NCBI RefSeq assembly: GCF_000192865.1
Contig: NC_015276.1
Span: forward strand, 1,240,001-1,304,000
DNA from: Marinomonas mediterranea MMB-1
GTDB taxonomy: Bacteria > Pseudomonadota > Gammaproteobacteria > Pseudomonadales > Marinomonadaceae
Length of the DNA stretch: 64,000 nucleotides
Reading direction: 5' to 3'
The notes under the pieces were generated by a model, which did not search any database, was not told the DNA's origin, and saw only the letters and a program-made list of their open reading frames with translations. Positions 46,106 to 57,500 of this stretch are shown one piece after another. A program made the translations under genes and the position numbers. How positions within the stretch are numbered: the first letter of the stretch is position 1; each line of letters begins with the position of its first letter.

Positions 46106-47448
46106 TACAAAGCATTCTTTCTATCTTGATCGCGTTAGGCGTTCTGATAACGTTTCATGAGTTTGGGCATTATTGGGTCGCTAGACGTTGCGGCGTAAAG
46201 GTTTTGCGCTTTTCTGTCGGTTTTGGGAAGCCAATTTACACCTATTACGGTAAAACAGGGACGGAATATACTTTAGCTCTTATACCGTTAGGTGGCTATG
46301 TCAAAATGCTTGATAGCCGAGAAGGGGAAATACCTGAGGCATTAAAATCTCAGGCGTTTAATTATAAAACCGTCTGGCAACGTATCGCTATTGTTGCAGC
46401 GGGCCCTGTCGCTAATTTTATATTAGCCGTGTTTCTCTATGCTGTTGTAGGGATGCTTGGTGTTCAGCATTTAGCGCCTAAAATGGGAAGCATCCAAGAG
46501 AACAGTCCTGCCGCACAAACGTCAATGAGTAAGCATGATGAAATTGTTCAGATCGATGGCCGATCGGTCGAATCATGGGAAGATATCAACTTTGTGCTCG
46601 CCGACCTTATCGGAAAAAGTGGTCAATTTCAGATTCGTTATATTCCTGATGGATCTAATGTGCCTGAGGCTACATCATTTACGTTAGATCGATGGTTGGC
46701 TAATAAAGAGCCGAACAACTTGATTGAAGAGTTTGGTGTGACGCCATGGGTGCCGGCGATCGCACCTATTATTGATCAAGTGTTTGACGGTGGCGCGGCT
46801 ATGTCTGCTGGATTTATGCATGGCGATACTGTGCATTCTATAAATGGCGAATTAGTGTCTGATTGGCGCTCATTTGTTAGGTGGGTGCAAAGCAACCCAA
46901 ATCGTCCTTTGGAGGTTGAGGTCGAAAGAGGTGCAAATATCTTTTCTTTGACGCTTGTGCCCGAAGAAAAAGAGGTAAATGGAAAGCGAGTCGGAATTGC
47001 TGGTATTTCGGTTAAATCTGTTGAATATGACCCTAGTTTAATTCGAGAGACTAAGTATGGTTTCTTTTCATCGTTTGCTTATGGTCTTCAGCAAACTTGG
47101 ACCATGGTTAGTTTGACCGTTTCATCTATTGGTAAAATGCTGCAAGGGTTGATCTCGATCGATAATCTATCGGGGCCTATTACAATTGCAAAAGTAGCGA
47201 GTGCATCTGCAGACTCTGGTTTGCAGTCATTTTTGAAGTTTATGGCTTATCTTAGTGTTAGTTTGGGAGTGCTAAATCTACTTCCGATTCCGATGCTTGA
47301 TGGCGGCCATTTATTATTTTTTAGTATCGAGGCTCTTCGTAAGAAACCTGTGTCTGAGCGAGTGCAGGGTTTTGCGTACCGAATCGGCGCGTCATTGTTA
47401 TTTGCTTTGATGGCGGTTGCCATGTTTAACGATTTAGCTCGCCTTTGA
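46102..47448 (+). CDS. rseP: Site-2 intramembrane metalloprotease RseP
   Basis: RseP cleaves the anti-sigma factor RseA within the membrane during the envelope stress response and clears signal peptides. About 448 residues. The zinc motif HEFGH is in the first membrane helix, the second metal site is in NLLPIPMLDGGHL near the C-terminus, and two periplasmic PDZ domains lie between (about 120-200 and 215-295). ATG 46102 overlaps the dxr stop (ATGA). Its neighbour bamA is part of the same outer-membrane quality-control pathway. Confidence 0.97.
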   Translation: MIQSILSILIALGVLITFHEFGHYWVARRCGVKVLRFSVGFGKPIYTYYGKTGTEYTLALIPLGGYVKMLDSREGEIPEALKSQAFNYKTVWQRIAIVAAGPVANFILAVFLYAVVGMLGVQHLAPKMGSIQENSPAAQTSMSKHDEIVQIDGRSVESWEDINFVLADLIGKSGQFQIRYIPDGSNVPEATSFTLDRWLANKEPNNLIEEFGVTPWVPAIAPIIDQVFDGGAAMSAGFMHGDTVHSINGELVSDWRSFVRWVQSNPNRPLEVEVERGANIFSLTLVPEEKEVNGKRVGIAGISVKSVEYDPSLIRETKYGFFSSFAYGLQQTWTMVSLTVSSIGKMLQGLISIDNLSGPITIAKVASASADSGLQSFLKFMAYLSVSLGVLNLLPIPMLDGGHLLFFSIEALRKKPVSERVQGFAYRIGASLLFALMAVAMFNDLARL

Positions 47449-47467
47449 TGTTGTTAGAGAGGTATAT

Positions 47468-49777
47468 GTGAGAATTGTTTTTGCTGTTGTAATGGCAGTG
47501 TTTGTTAGCCATAGTTTTGCAAAAAGTATTGCGGATGTTCGTATCGATGGTTTGCTGCTTATGCAGCCTTCAAAGGCGTTCGACATTATAGGGTTTGAGC
47601 AAGGTCAGCAATACGACTCTGATAATGTGTACAGTGCAATTAATGCTTTATTTGGAAGCGGTTATTTTAGTGATATACAAGTTTACGAGGAAGATGATGT
47701 CCTTATTTTCGATGTTAAAGAACGCCCAGCGATAGGTGAATTAACGATCGATGGTAATGACTTGATCCCAACAGAAGAGCTAGAAAAGGGGTTGAAGTTT
47801 TCTGGCTTAGAAGTGGGCGAGACGTATAAACCTGATACTATTAATCAGATAGAACAAGAGCTCCAGCGCCAATACTTTGCTCAAGGGCGTTACAGTGCTG
47901 ATGTTGATATCGATGTTAGCCCTTTACCTCGTAATCGTGTTGCCGTTGCAATTAATATTGAAGAAGGCGAAACAGCCAAAATTGTTCATGTAAACATCGT
48001 TGGCAACGAATCTTACACAGATGAGGAGCTGACAAAAAACTTTTTGTCTGAAGAGACGGGCTATTTTAACCCTTTTAGTTCGGCTGATGAGTACTCAAAG
48101 CCCAAACTACAGGGGGATCTCGAAACGTTGAAGAGTTTCTATTTGGATCGAGGTTATTTAGATTATAACTTGGTTTCCAGTCAAGTGAGTGTTTCTCCAG
48201 AAAAGAGAGATGTATATATCGCCGTTAATGTCGATGAAGGGCAACCCTATAAAATTGGCGAGCTGAGCTTGAGTGGGGCGCTGCCAATCGACGAATCCCG
48301 AGTTTGGAAACACATTACTCATAGTACGGGAGATGTTTTCTCTCGCTCAGAAATTACGCGAATTATTGAAGCGATCTCGACTGAGCTTGGTGATGAAGGA
48401 TATCTGTTTACAAACGTTAATATTATACCGACTAAGCATGATGACCTAACTGTTGATTTGGCTTATCAGATATCTCCTGGACCTAAAGTCTATGTCCGTC
48501 GAATAAACTTTAAAGGTAACAGTGAGACGCGTGATGAGGTATTGCGCCGCGAAATGACGCAATTTGAAGGTGCACTGGCAACGCATTCGAAAATTGAAGA
48601 TTCTAAGCGTGCTATTCAGCGTTTGGGATTTTTTGGCAATGTTGATCTTCAAACGCAACGGGTTCCCGGAACATCAGATCAGGTTGATTTGGTTGTGTCA
48701 GTAGAAGAACAGCCATCGGGTAGCATACAAGCTAGTGTCGGTTACTCTCAAACAAATGGCACAGTACTAGGATTTGGCGTATCGAAGCGAAACTTCTTAG
48801 GTACAGGTAATAAGCTGTCTTTTAACGCAAGTCGCACTAACCAGACTCAAAACTATGTATTATCGTATGATAATCCTTATTTTACAGTCGATGGCATTAG
48901 TCGCGGTTACTCTGTGTTTTATAAAATCAGTGATCATGACGAAGATGATGTCGAAGATTATGATCTTGATGAGGTCGGAGCGAGTGTGTCGTTCGGTTAC
49001 CCGATATCAGATACTCAACGTTTAGCATTTGGTGCGACGATCAAAGAAACAGGGATTGATTTAGGCTCTAACCCTTCCAACGAAACTCAGGACTATATCC
49101 AGAAATATGGCAATACCTTTAACGATGTCATTGCTAATATTACGTGGACGGATAGTGATCTAGTTGGTGGCCTTTTGCCTGTAGAAGGTTATTCAACAAA
49201 AGCGGCCTTCGATATTGCGACACCTGTAGGCGATCAAAGTTACTATAAAATAGCCCTTAACTCTCAACGTTACTGGGGGTTGAGCGATTCAAATCTTTAT
49301 TTGTTTAGGCTTAAAGGGCGTGTCGGCTATGGAGCTGGTTATGGCGATACAGACCAGTTACCTTTCTTTGAGAACTATTTCGCAGGTGGCGCTAGAACAG
49401 TACGCGGTTTTAGCTCATCTTCACTAGGGCCTCAGAACTCTTATGACGATGATACTGATCCGTCGGCAATCGGAGGAAACATACTTCTAGCAGGGACGGC
49501 AGAATATATCTTCCCTATGCCAATGGTAGAAGATCATAAATCGGTACGTACGTCGCTGTTTATTGATGCAGGTAATGTCTTTACAGACTATTGTTATTCT
49601 GGCAATACTACCTGTGAAGAAGGCGTTGATATGTCTGAAATTCGTTTTAGTTTTGGCTTTAACTGGACTTGGATAACACCTATTGCGCCGCTGTCGTTTA
49701 ACTTGGCGAAAGCGTTGAACTCTAAAACAGGTGACTCCACGGACTTCTTTCAGTTCCAGCTGGGCACTACATTCTAA
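47468..49777 (+). CDS. bamA: Outer-membrane protein assembly factor BamA
   Basis: BamA is the central beta-barrel insertase of the BAM complex. The 769 residues start with a signal peptide (about 1-18, ending HSFAKS). Five POTRA domains follow (about 20-420), then a 16-strand barrel with the conserved lid/loop motif VRGFSSSSLGP near 640 and a C-terminal strand ending in phenylalanine (FQFQLGTTF). The start is GTG 47468. It sits between rseP and skp, the usual order, and is probably also sigma-E controlled as in relatives, although no such promoter was identified. Confidence 0.97.
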   Translation: MRIVFAVVMAVFVSHSFAKSIADVRIDGLLLMQPSKAFDIIGFEQGQQYDSDNVYSAINALFGSGYFSDIQVYEEDDVLIFDVKERPAIGELTIDGNDLIPTEELEKGLKFSGLEVGETYKPDTINQIEQELQRQYFAQGRYSADVDIDVSPLPRNRVAVAINIEEGETAKIVHVNIVGNESYTDEELTKNFLSEETGYFNPFSSADEYSKPKLQGDLETLKSFYLDRGYLDYNLVSSQVSVSPEKRDVYIAVNVDEGQPYKIGELSLSGALPIDESRVWKHITHSTGDVFSRSEITRIIEAISTELGDEGYLFTNVNIIPTKHDDLTVDLAYQISPGPKVYVRRINFKGNSETRDEVLRREMTQFEGALATHSKIEDSKRAIQRLGFFGNVDLQTQRVPGTSDQVDLVVSVEEQPSGSIQASVGYSQTNGTVLGFGVSKRNFLGTGNKLSFNASRTNQTQNYVLSYDNPYFTVDGISRGYSVFYKISDHDEDDVEDYDLDEVGASVSFGYPISDTQRLAFGATIKETGIDLGSNPSNETQDYIQKYGNTFNDVIANITWTDSDLVGGLLPVEGYSTKAAFDIATPVGDQSYYKIALNSQRYWGLSDSNLYLFRLKGRVGYGAGYGDTDQLPFFENYFAGGARTVRGFSSSSLGPQNSYDDDTDPSAIGGNILLAGTAEYIFPMPMVEDHKSVRTSLFIDAGNVFTDYCYSGNTTCEEGVDMSEIRFSFGFNWTWITPIAPLSFNLAKALNSKTGDSTDFFQFQLGTTF

Positions 49778-49804
49778 TATAATTTGCTAATAGTAGGTGA
49801 AACT

Positions 49805-50299
49805 GTGAAATTTTTTGTATTTGCGTTATTTAGTATATTGGCTATTAATACGGCGTCAGCAACGGAAGTCGCTGTTGTAGATATGAGAGCTGCTTTATTA
49901 CAGAGTAACGCTGGTCAGGAAGCCTCTAAAGCACCCAGATCTCAGATTCAGGCAATGGAAGCAAGATTGAATCAAGAAAAAAAATCTGTCAACGAACTGA
50001 TTGATGCATATAAGCGAGATGAATTAACCTTGTCTCAAGAGCTGTCTACTCAGCGCAAGAAAGATATTTCAACCGCTCAATCTAAAGTGCGTAACATGGA
50101 AGCTCAGATGCAGCGAAAGGCTCAAAGCCTAGAGCAAGCGGTTATAAAGTCGTTACTTCCAAAAGGTGAGGCAGCCTTAAAATCTCTTATCGAAGAGAAA
50201 AAACTGGATTTAGTATTGAATCGCCAGGTCACTATCTTCGCAGCACAATCGGTTGATATAACGGCGCAATTAGTTGAAGTTCTTAATAAGGGCGAGTAA
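49805..50299 (+). CDS. skp: Periplasmic chaperone Skp/OmpH
   Basis: Skp holds unfolded outer-membrane proteins on their way to BamA. About 164 residues: a signal peptide ending NTASATEVAV, then long coiled-coil tentacle helices rich in Gln, Lys and Glu (QIQAMEARLNQEKKSVNEL, and VRNMEAQMQRKAQSLEQAV), and a C-terminal strand LDLVLNRQVTIF. I chose GTG 49805 with AGGTGA upstream; the frame opens at TTG 49784, upstream of that site. lpxD starts immediately after the stop. Confidence 0.93.
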   Translation: MKFFVFALFSILAINTASATEVAVVDMRAALLQSNAGQEASKAPRSQIQAMEARLNQEKKSVNELIDAYKRDELTLSQELSTQRKKDISTAQSKVRNMEAQMQRKAQSLEQAVIKSLLPKGEAALKSLIEEKKLDLVLNRQVTIFAAQSVDITAQLVEVLNKGE

Positions 50300-51346
50300 A
50301 TGAGTTATCGCTTAGGCGAGTTAGCAGAATTGGTATGTGGAGAGGTAGTCGGTGATCCCAACTACCTTATCCATTCTCTGAGCACGTTAGAAGCTGCATC
50401 GTCAGGTCAACTTAGCTTTTTAGCTAACCCTAAATATGCAAATAAGCTGAATTCCACAAAAGCGGGTGCAGTGCTAGTCAAAGATGCCTTCCTCGCTACT
50501 AACCTAGATAATGCGATTGTCGTTGGTAGCCCCTACCTCGCTTTAGCGACTCTGACAAAAAAGTTTGAAGGCGATGTTTCGACGTTTTCGACATCCGATC
50601 TAAATACTGTGAGTAAAGAGGCTGTCATCGCTGATTCCGCTGTTATAGGTGAAGGATGTGTGATCGAGCCAAATGTCGTAGTGGGCGAGCATGCGGTTAT
50701 TAAAAATAATTGTTATCTCGGAGCTGGGACGGTCGTATCAAGAAACGTATCTATTGGTGAAGGCACTCATACTTATCCTAATGTGACTTTCTATCACGGT
50801 GTGAAAGTTGGTAAACACTGTATTATTCATAGTGGAGTCGTTATTGGTTCCGATGGCTTTGGCTTCGCCCCGTCAAAGGAAGGGTGGGTTAAGTTTCATC
50901 AACTGGGTAGTGTTATAATCAAAGACAATGTAGAGATTGGCGCAAATACGACGATTGACCGCGGAGCATTGGAAAACACTGAGATTGGGCACGGCGTGAA
51001 AATTGATAACCAAGTTCAAATTGCTCACAACGTGGTAATTGGGGATAATAGTGCTATTGCAGGCTGTGCCGCAGTCGCTGGAAGTACTTCGATAGGTAAA
51101 AATTGTACGATCGCTGGAGGCGTAGGCATTATCGGTCATCTTACAATAACAGATAATGTACATGTCACTGCGATGACATTAGTAAGTAAATCAATTCTTA
51201 AATCTGGCTCTTATTCATCAGGTACTGGGGTCGACTCCACCGATAAGTGGCGTCGTTCTGCCGCTAGATTTAGACGAATTGACGACATGGCCAAGCAGAT
51301 TTCTGAATTGGAAAAACAAGTAAAAAAGCTTTTGACAGAAGGTTAA
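50300..51346 (+). CDS. lpxD: UDP-3-O-(3-hydroxyacyl)glucosamine N-acyltransferase
   Basis: LpxD adds the N-linked hydroxyacyl chain in the third step of lipid A synthesis. The 348 residues have an N-terminal uridine-binding domain ([13 protein letters not shown]), a left-handed beta-helix of hexapeptide repeats (for example [19 protein letters not shown]), the catalytic histidine region in [11 protein letters not shown] and [13 protein letters not shown], and a C-terminal helix. It begins directly after the skp stop, followed by fabZ 6 bases later. Confidence 0.97.
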   Translation: MSYRLGELAELVCGEVVGDPNYLIHSLSTLEAASSGQLSFLANPKYANKLNSTKAGAVLVKDAFLATNLDNAIVVGSPYLALATLTKKFEGDVSTFSTSDLNTVSKEAVIADSAVIGEGCVIEPNVVVGEHAVIKNNCYLGAGTVVSRNVSIGEGTHTYPNVTFYHGVKVGKHCIIHSGVVIGSDGFGFAPSKEGWVKFHQLGSVIIKDNVEIGANTTIDRGALENTEIGHGVKIDNQVQIAHNVVIGDNSAIAGCAAVAGSTSIGKNCTIAGGVGIIGHLTITDNVHVTAMTLVSKSILKSGSYSSGTGVDSTDKWRRSAARFRRIDDMAKQISELEKQVKKLLTEG

Positions 51347-51352
51347 TCTTAA

Positions 51353-51790
51353 ATGATGGATGTGAATGAAATTCGCCGATATTTGCCTCACCGCTACCCG
51401 TTCTTGTTGGTAGACCGAGTAACAGAATTGAATCTAAATGATTCAATTGTTGCCTATAAAAATGTAACGGTGAACGAGCCTTTCTTTAATGGCCATTTCC
51501 CTGATCATCCTGTTATGCCTGGTGTATTGATCATTGAGGCAATGGCACAGGCAGCTGGTGTGTTAGGTTTCAAAACAATGGATAAAACGCCAGAAGACGG
51601 TTCTATTTATTACTTTGTTGGGGCTGATAACACTCGTTTCAAAAGGCCTGTAGTGCCTGGAGACCGTCTCCAACTAGAAGCGAAAATCGTGACAGAGCGC
51701 CGTGGAATCTGGAAGTTCGAATGTAAGGCAACGGTCGAAGGTGAGCTAGCATGTTCAGCGACAATTTTGTGTGCTGATAGGAAACGATAG
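51353..51790 (+). CDS. fabZ: 3-hydroxyacyl-[ACP] dehydratase FabZ
   Basis: FabZ dehydrates 3-hydroxyacyl-ACP in fatty-acid elongation and competes with LpxA/LpxD for the same acyl pool. The 145 residues form a hot-dog fold. Catalytic His48 is in [12 protein letters not shown] and Glu62 in [10 protein letters not shown]. The first two codons are both ATG, so the start could be 51353 or 51356. The stop shares one base with the lpxA start (TAGTG). Confidence 0.97.
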   Translation: MMDVNEIRRYLPHRYPFLLVDRVTELNLNDSIVAYKNVTVNEPFFNGHFPDHPVMPGVLIIEAMAQAAGVLGFKTMDKTPEDGSIYYFVGADNTRFKRPVVPGDRLQLEAKIVTERRGIWKFECKATVEGELACSATILCADRKR

Positions 51791-52566
51791 TGTCGATACA
51801 CCCTACTGCGATTGTTGATAGTAAAGCTGAAATTGACTCAACTGTCGAGATTGGGCCGTTTTGTATTATTGGTCCCGATGTAACGATAGATGCAGGAACA
51901 GAGGTTAAATCTCATGTGGTTATTAATGGCCACACGATGATCGGTAAAGATAATGAAATTTATCAGTTCGCTTCGGTAGGAGAAGCGAATCAAGATAAAA
52001 AATACAAAGGTGAACCTACTCGACTGGAGATCGGGGATCGCAATGTCATTCGAGAGAATGCAACGATTCATCGTGGAACGGTTCAGGATAACGGCGTCAC
52101 GACGATAGGTCATGGCAACTTATTCATGGCAAGTACTCATGTTGGGCATGACTGCATTGTTGGCGACAATAATATACTCGCTAATTATGCAGCGCTAGCG
52201 GGCCATGTTTTTGTTGGTGATTCTGTTATTCTTGGTGGATATACTGGTATACATCAATTTTGTCAGGTTAACTCGTACAGTATGTGTGGTATGGGGTCGA
52301 TGGTGACCAAAGATGTCCCTAGGTACGTTATGGTTTCAGGAAACCCATGCAAAGCTCACGGTATGAACTTCGAGGGAATGCGTCGACGAGGAGTGCCTGC
52401 TGACGTGATTAAAGCGTTAAGGCATGTCTATAAAATTGTATATAAAAAGGGCTTAACGCATGAGCAAGCCTTATCTGATATTCAAAACAGTGTGTTTTTT
52501 GAGATCCCTGAAGTAATGGCGTTTGTTGATTCGATTAAAGCCTCAAATAGAGGCATCGTTAGATAA
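51790..52566 (+). CDS. lpxA: UDP-N-acetylglucosamine acyltransferase
   Basis: LpxA does the first, O-acylation, step of lipid A synthesis with 3-hydroxyacyl-ACP. The 258 residues begin IHPTAIVDSKAEIDSTVEIG, a typical LpxA opening, and continue as hexapeptide repeats. ENATIHRGT and THVGHDCIVGDN contain the substrate-binding and catalytic histidines. A helical C-terminal part follows. Translation starts with GTG overlapping the fabZ stop. A long hairpin terminator separates it from lpxB. Confidence 0.97.
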   Translation: MSIHPTAIVDSKAEIDSTVEIGPFCIIGPDVTIDAGTEVKSHVVINGHTMIGKDNEIYQFASVGEANQDKKYKGEPTRLEIGDRNVIRENATIHRGTVQDNGVTTIGHGNLFMASTHVGHDCIVGDNNILANYAALAGHVFVGDSVILGGYTGIHQFCQVNSYSMCGMGSMVTKDVPRYVMVSGNPCKAHGMNFEGMRRRGVPADVIKALRHVYKIVYKKGLTHEQALSDIQNSVFFEIPEVMAFVDSIKASNRGIVR

Positions 52567-52583
52567 AATCGGTTTTTACTTTC

Positions 52584-52657
52584 AGCCCCGATGGTATATG
52601 GAGAGATGATAGTCTTCGACTCAAATCTCTCATAGTATAGATACCTCGGGGCTTTTT
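52584..52657 (+). terminator. Long bulged hairpin terminator between lpxA and lpxB
   Basis: AGCCCCGA (52584-52591) pairs with TCGGGGCT (52646-52653). GGTAT pairs with ATACC next, and GAGAGAT with ATCTCTC farther in, giving a long interrupted stem. A run of T follows (52653-52657). This is a strong terminator or attenuator inside what is usually one continuous operon. Confidence 0.85.
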
Positions 52658-52716
52658 AATGCCTATCTTTAAATGCTATTTTTAGCCTTTCTTTCTATTA
52701 AATCGTTGCTTAAGGG

Positions 52717-53862
52717 GTGTCGGTGAAAAGGTTTGTCATTGTTGCTGGTGAGGCGTCAGGTGATATTTTAGGCGCGAGCTTAATTCAACATTTAAAAGAA
52801 CTTTACCCTGACGCTCAGTTTGAAGGCATTGGGGGGCCGCTCATGATTCAAGAGGGGCTTTTAAGTTTATATCCGATGGATCGACTCTCAGTAATGGGAT
52901 TAGTCGAAGTGTTGGGGCGTCTAAGAGAGCTACTCAAGATTAGAAAGCACCTCTTTAATCATTGTGTTGAGACTTGTCCAGATGCGTTCATAGGCATAGA
53001 TTCACCGGATTTTAATCTTCCTCTTGAACGCCGATTAAGAAATAAAGCGATTAAGACAGTTCACTATGTTAGCCCTTCAGTGTGGGCGTGGCGTCAGAAA
53101 CGCATATTCAAAATCAAGAAATCTGTCGACTTGATGTTAGCCTTGTTTCCATTTGAAACGGGAATATACAAACAACATAATATCCCCGTGACGTGTGTTG
53201 GTCATACACTTGCGGATGAGATTCCACTTCATTCTGATAAAGTGCAGGCTCGCTTAGAGCTTGGCATTGACCTGGTAGACCATGAGCCTGTATTTGCCAT
53301 TTTGCCGGGTTCTCGAAGAGGAGAGGTCGCGCGACTTGCCCCATTATTTGCTGAAACAATGAAACAGTTAAAGCAGGTTTGTCCTGATGCTAAATTTGTT
53401 CTGCCAGCAGCGAATGACGATCGTCGTAACCAAATCGAAGGCGTTCTTAGAGAGGCTGATATAGACGCACTTGTTGTAGATGGCCAATCGCGTACTGTGA
53501 TGGCTGCAAGTGATGCGATATTATTGGCATCCGGTACTGCGGCGTTGGAAGCCATGCTGGTTAAGCGCCCAATGGTGGTTGCGTACCGATTTACGAAATT
53601 GACGTATGCAATTATGTCGCGGATGTTGAAGGTTCCATACGTATCATTGCCAAATTTATTAGCTAACCAAATGCTCGTTCCTGAGTTACTTCAAGACGAC
53701 GCAACACCTGAGAATTTAGCCAATCATTTAATCGAAACGTGGGAGCATTTTTCTGAAGATGAGAGCGTTAGAGCGACCTATCTAAGTTTACATCACACGT
53801 TAAGGTTGAATGCTGGCGAAACTGCCGCCTTGGCGGTTCAGCATTTAATTGAAAAAAAATAA
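52717..53862 (+). CDS. lpxB: Lipid-A-disaccharide synthase
   Basis: LpxB condenses UDP-diacylglucosamine with lipid X to give the lipid A disaccharide, at the membrane surface. The 381 residues (GT19 family) show VAGEASGDILGASLI at the N-terminus, IDSPDFNLPLERRLR and YVSPSVWAWRQKR. LPGSRRGEV and LASGTAALEAMLVKRPMVVAY, shortened here, are in the nucleotide-sugar half. The start is GTG 52717 (or GTG 52723) after AAGGGG. It lies downstream of a terminator, so it probably has its own promoter in the 52658-52716 gap. rnhB follows after 14 bases. Confidence 0.97.
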   Translation: MSVKRFVIVAGEASGDILGASLIQHLKELYPDAQFEGIGGPLMIQEGLLSLYPMDRLSVMGLVEVLGRLRELLKIRKHLFNHCVETCPDAFIGIDSPDFNLPLERRLRNKAIKTVHYVSPSVWAWRQKRIFKIKKSVDLMLALFPFETGIYKQHNIPVTCVGHTLADEIPLHSDKVQARLELGIDLVDHEPVFAILPGSRRGEVARLAPLFAETMKQLKQVCPDAKFVLPAANDDRRNQIEGVLREADIDALVVDGQSRTVMAASDAILLASGTAALEAMLVKRPMVVAYRFTKLTYAIMSRMLKVPYVSLPNLLANQMLVPELLQDDATPENLANHLIETWEHFSEDESVRATYLSLHHTLRLNAGETAALAVQHLIEKK

Positions 53863-53876
53863 TACCGGAGAAATGA

Positions 53877-54488
53877 GTGAGCATTGCTGCGCCTTTTGTG
53901 AGTGATCTTTATTTTGGGCATTTAGTTGCCGGCGTTGATGAAGCTGGACGTGGCCCTTTGGCGGGTGACGTTGTGGCCGCGGCTGTTATTCTTGATCCCG
54001 ACCTAACCATTGACGGATTAAACGACTCAAAGAAATTATCAGAGAAGAAGAGGGAGCGTTTATATTCACAAATAATAGAAAAAGCCCTGTCATTCTCGAT
54101 TGCTCGAGCCAGTGTTGCGGAAATCGATGAGCTGAATATTTTACACGCAAGTATGTTAGCGATGACCCGAGCGGTAAACAGTTTACCTGTACCCGCAGAA
54201 CATGCGTTAATCGACGGCAATCGTATTCCTTTAGATTTGAAGTGCCCGGCGGAAGCAGTGGTAAAAGGCGATGCGAGACATCAAGCGATTGCAGCGGCCT
54301 CAATACTTGCGAAAGTAACAAGAGATCGAGAGATTGTGCTTATGGCTGAAAAGTACCCAGAATATGCGTTTGAAAAACATAAAGGTTACCCCACGGCAGT
54401 GCATTTGGACGCGATTAAGCAACACGGTGTTTGTGAAATACATCGAACCAGCTTCGGCCCAGTGAAACGGGCGCTTGACGGCTGTTGA
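53877..54488 (+). CDS. rnhB: Ribonuclease HII
   Basis: RNase HII cuts at ribonucleotides in DNA duplexes and starts ribonucleotide excision repair. The 203 residues carry [12 protein letters not shown] with catalytic Asp21-Glu22, the third acidic residue in LIDGNRIP, and [20 protein letters not shown], shortened at its end. The start is GTG 53877 with GGAG 6 bases upstream. It precedes dnaE by 97 bases, the usual order lpxB-rnhB-dnaE. The gap holds a short weak dyad but no clear terminator. Confidence 0.96.
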   Translation: MSIAAPFVSDLYFGHLVAGVDEAGRGPLAGDVVAAAVILDPDLTIDGLNDSKKLSEKKRERLYSQIIEKALSFSIARASVAEIDELNILHASMLAMTRAVNSLPVPAEHALIDGNRIPLDLKCPAEAVVKGDARHQAIAAASILAKVTRDREIVLMAEKYPEYAFEKHKGYPTAVHLDAIKQHGVCEIHRTSFGPVKRALDGC

Positions 54489-54585
54489 TAGGGTATTTTT
54501 AGCGAGTGTGACTGACCGCAAGGCCAGCGTATTTTTGTCAGTGAATATGATATATATCTGAACTATTTTTTTTAAGGTAGGTTAA

Positions 54586-57500
54586 ATGTCTTCTTTTATA
54601 CACCTAAGGCTACATACAGAGTTTTCTCTTGTAGATGGCCTAGTTAAAGTTAAAGGGCTGCTTGGTGAAACTGAAGCTCAAAAAATGCCTGCTGTTGCGA
54701 TCACTGATGAAAATAACCTGTGTGGTTTTGTCCGTTTCTACAAAGGTGCAATGGACAAAGGCATTAAACCAATTTGTGGCGCGGATGTCATTTTAGAAGA
54801 GCAGGGAGAGGTAGAAGTCCGCACTCGTCTTACTTTGTTGGCAATGTCGAATAAAGGTTATAAAAATGTCATAGAAGTTATTTCTAAAGGCTATCAGCTA
54901 GGGCAGCATGAAGGTCGGCCAATTGTACAAAGAGCTTGGGTTGAGGAACATAGTGAAGATGTAATCGCCCTGTCGGGAGGCGTTCAAGGGGATATTGGCT
55001 TCCTTTTGAGTAAATACAAAACGGAAGAGGCAAAAAAATACCTAGACTACTGGATGTCTGTTTTTCCTGATCGTTTTTATTTAGAAATGGAACGTACCGC
55101 GAGGGCGGGAGAAGAAGACTATATTCATACCGTTATTCCGCTAGCGTCGGAAGCCTCTTGTCCTGTTGTGGCAACAAATGACGTGCGTTTTTTGAAAAAA
55201 GAGGATTTTGAGGCACATGAAGCGCGAGTATGTATTCACGATAGTGTTACGTTAGATGATCCTCGCCGAAAGCGTCGCTATTCCGAAGAGCAGTACTTCA
55301 AAAGTGCGGCTGAGATGGAAGCTGTTTTCGAAGACATTCCTGAAGCTCTTGAGAATACGGTGGAAATCGCAAAACGCTGTAATGTTGACGTTTTGTTGGG
55401 TAAGTACTTCCTCCCAGATTACCCCGTGCCTGATGGCATGACAATGGATGACTTTTTTAATGAGCTTTCTCATAAAGGTCTGCAAGACCGTTTAGAGGTC
55501 CTTATCAAAAAAGATGGCGACCGTATCGCCAACAGAAGACAAGAATACCTTGATCGACTTGATTTTGAGCTCAACATTATTAATCAGATGGGGTTTCCTG
55601 GTTACTTCCTGATCGTAATGGATTTCATTCAATGGGCTAAGGACAATGATATTCCTGTAGGCCCAGGACGGGGTTCTGGTGCTGGATCTTTAGTTGCATA
55701 TGCGCTTAAAATCACGGATCTAGATCCGTTGGAATACGATCTTCTTTTCGAACGATTCTTGAACCCAGAACGTGTTTCTATGCCTGACTTTGATATCGAC
55801 TTTTGTATGGAAAATCGAGACAAGGTTATTGATTATGTTGCGCGTACGTACGGTCGTGATGCGGTATCTCAAATTATTACCTTTGGTGCGATGGCGGCTA
55901 AGGCGGTGGTTCGTGACGTTGCTCGTGTTCAAGGTAAGCCTTACAGCCTAGGTGATAAACTATCTAAATTGATACCGTTTGAAATTGGTATGACCTTGAA
56001 AAAGGCGCTAGAAGAAGAACCTGCGTTAGTTGAGTTTATTGAAGGTGATGAAGAGGCTGCCGACGTAATGGAAATGGCCTTTTCTCTTGAAGGCGTTGTT
56101 CGTAACTTTGGTAAACATGCGGGTGGTGTGGTTATCGCGCCAACCAAATTAACGGATTTTGCGCCGCTCTATTGTGAAGAAGATGGTAGCGGTTTGGTCA
56201 CCCAATATGACAAAAACGATGTTGAGGAAGCGGGTCTCGTTAAGTTCGACTTCTTAGGACTAAAAACGCTAACTGTTGTAGATTGGGCGCTGGGTAATAT
56301 TAATGCACTTCACGCCAAAGAAGGTAAGCCGCCACTTGATATCGCTTTAATAGATCTTGAGGACAAATCCACCTACGATCTGTTACAACGCGCTGAGACG
56401 ACCGCGGTATTTCAGCTGGAATCGCGAGGAATGAAAGAGCTGATTAAAAAGCTTTTGCCATCACGATTCGAAGATATTATCGCATTGGTTGCCTTGTATC
56501 GTCCGGGGCCATTGGGGTCGGGCATGGTGGACGACTTTATAAACCGTAAGCACGGACGCGCAGAGCTGGCGTTTCCGCATCCAGACTATCAACATGATGA
56601 CCTCATTCCTGTGCTGGAACCCACCTATGGCATTATCTTGTATCAAGAACAGGTAATGCAGATTGCGCAGGTATTGGCAAAGTTCTCGCTTGGTGGAGCA
56701 GACTTGCTTCGTCGAGCAATGGGTAAGAAAAAGCCTGAAGTAATGGCAGAGCAGCGCCTGATTTTTATGGAAGGCGCAGCAAAAAATAATATTGATAAAG
56801 ACCTTGGCGGTAACATCTTCGATTTGATGGAGAAGTTTGCTGGATACGGTTTTAACAAATCTCACTCCGCCGCTTATGCTTTGGTGTCGTATCAGACAGC
56901 ATGGTTAAAAAATCATTACCCTGCGCCGTTTATGGCGGCGGTACTTTCTGCCGATATGCAGAATACCGATAAGATCGTTATTTTCATTGAAGAGTGTCGG
57001 GCTATGAAGCTGACACTTGAGCTTCCTAACGTGAATGAGTCGGTTTATAAATTTACCGTTAACGAAGCCGGTGCTGTTGTTTATGGCTTAGGTGCCATTA
57101 AAGGGGTGGGCGAGGGGCCAATTGAAGCGATTGTTGAAGCTAGACAAGACGGCCCGTTCGAACACATTTTCGATTTCTGTCAGCGTGTGGGTCGAAAAGT
57201 AAATAAACGTGTTATGGAAGCATTGGTCCGCTCTGGCGCATTTGACACGATCGGCCCAAATAGAGCGACATTGTTTGCAAGCATTGATGAGGCACTAAAA
57301 CGTGCTGATCAAAATGCTAAAAACGAAGATGCAGGCATGATGGATTTATTTGGCGTCGCCGTCGAAGAGTCTACTGAAAACGCCTATGACGAGATAGGCA
57401 TTCAACATGAGTGGGCTGGCCGTCAGCGCCTAGACGGCGAAAAGGATACATTAGGTCTTTATGTGACGGGTCACCCAATCGACGACTATGAAAAAGAACT

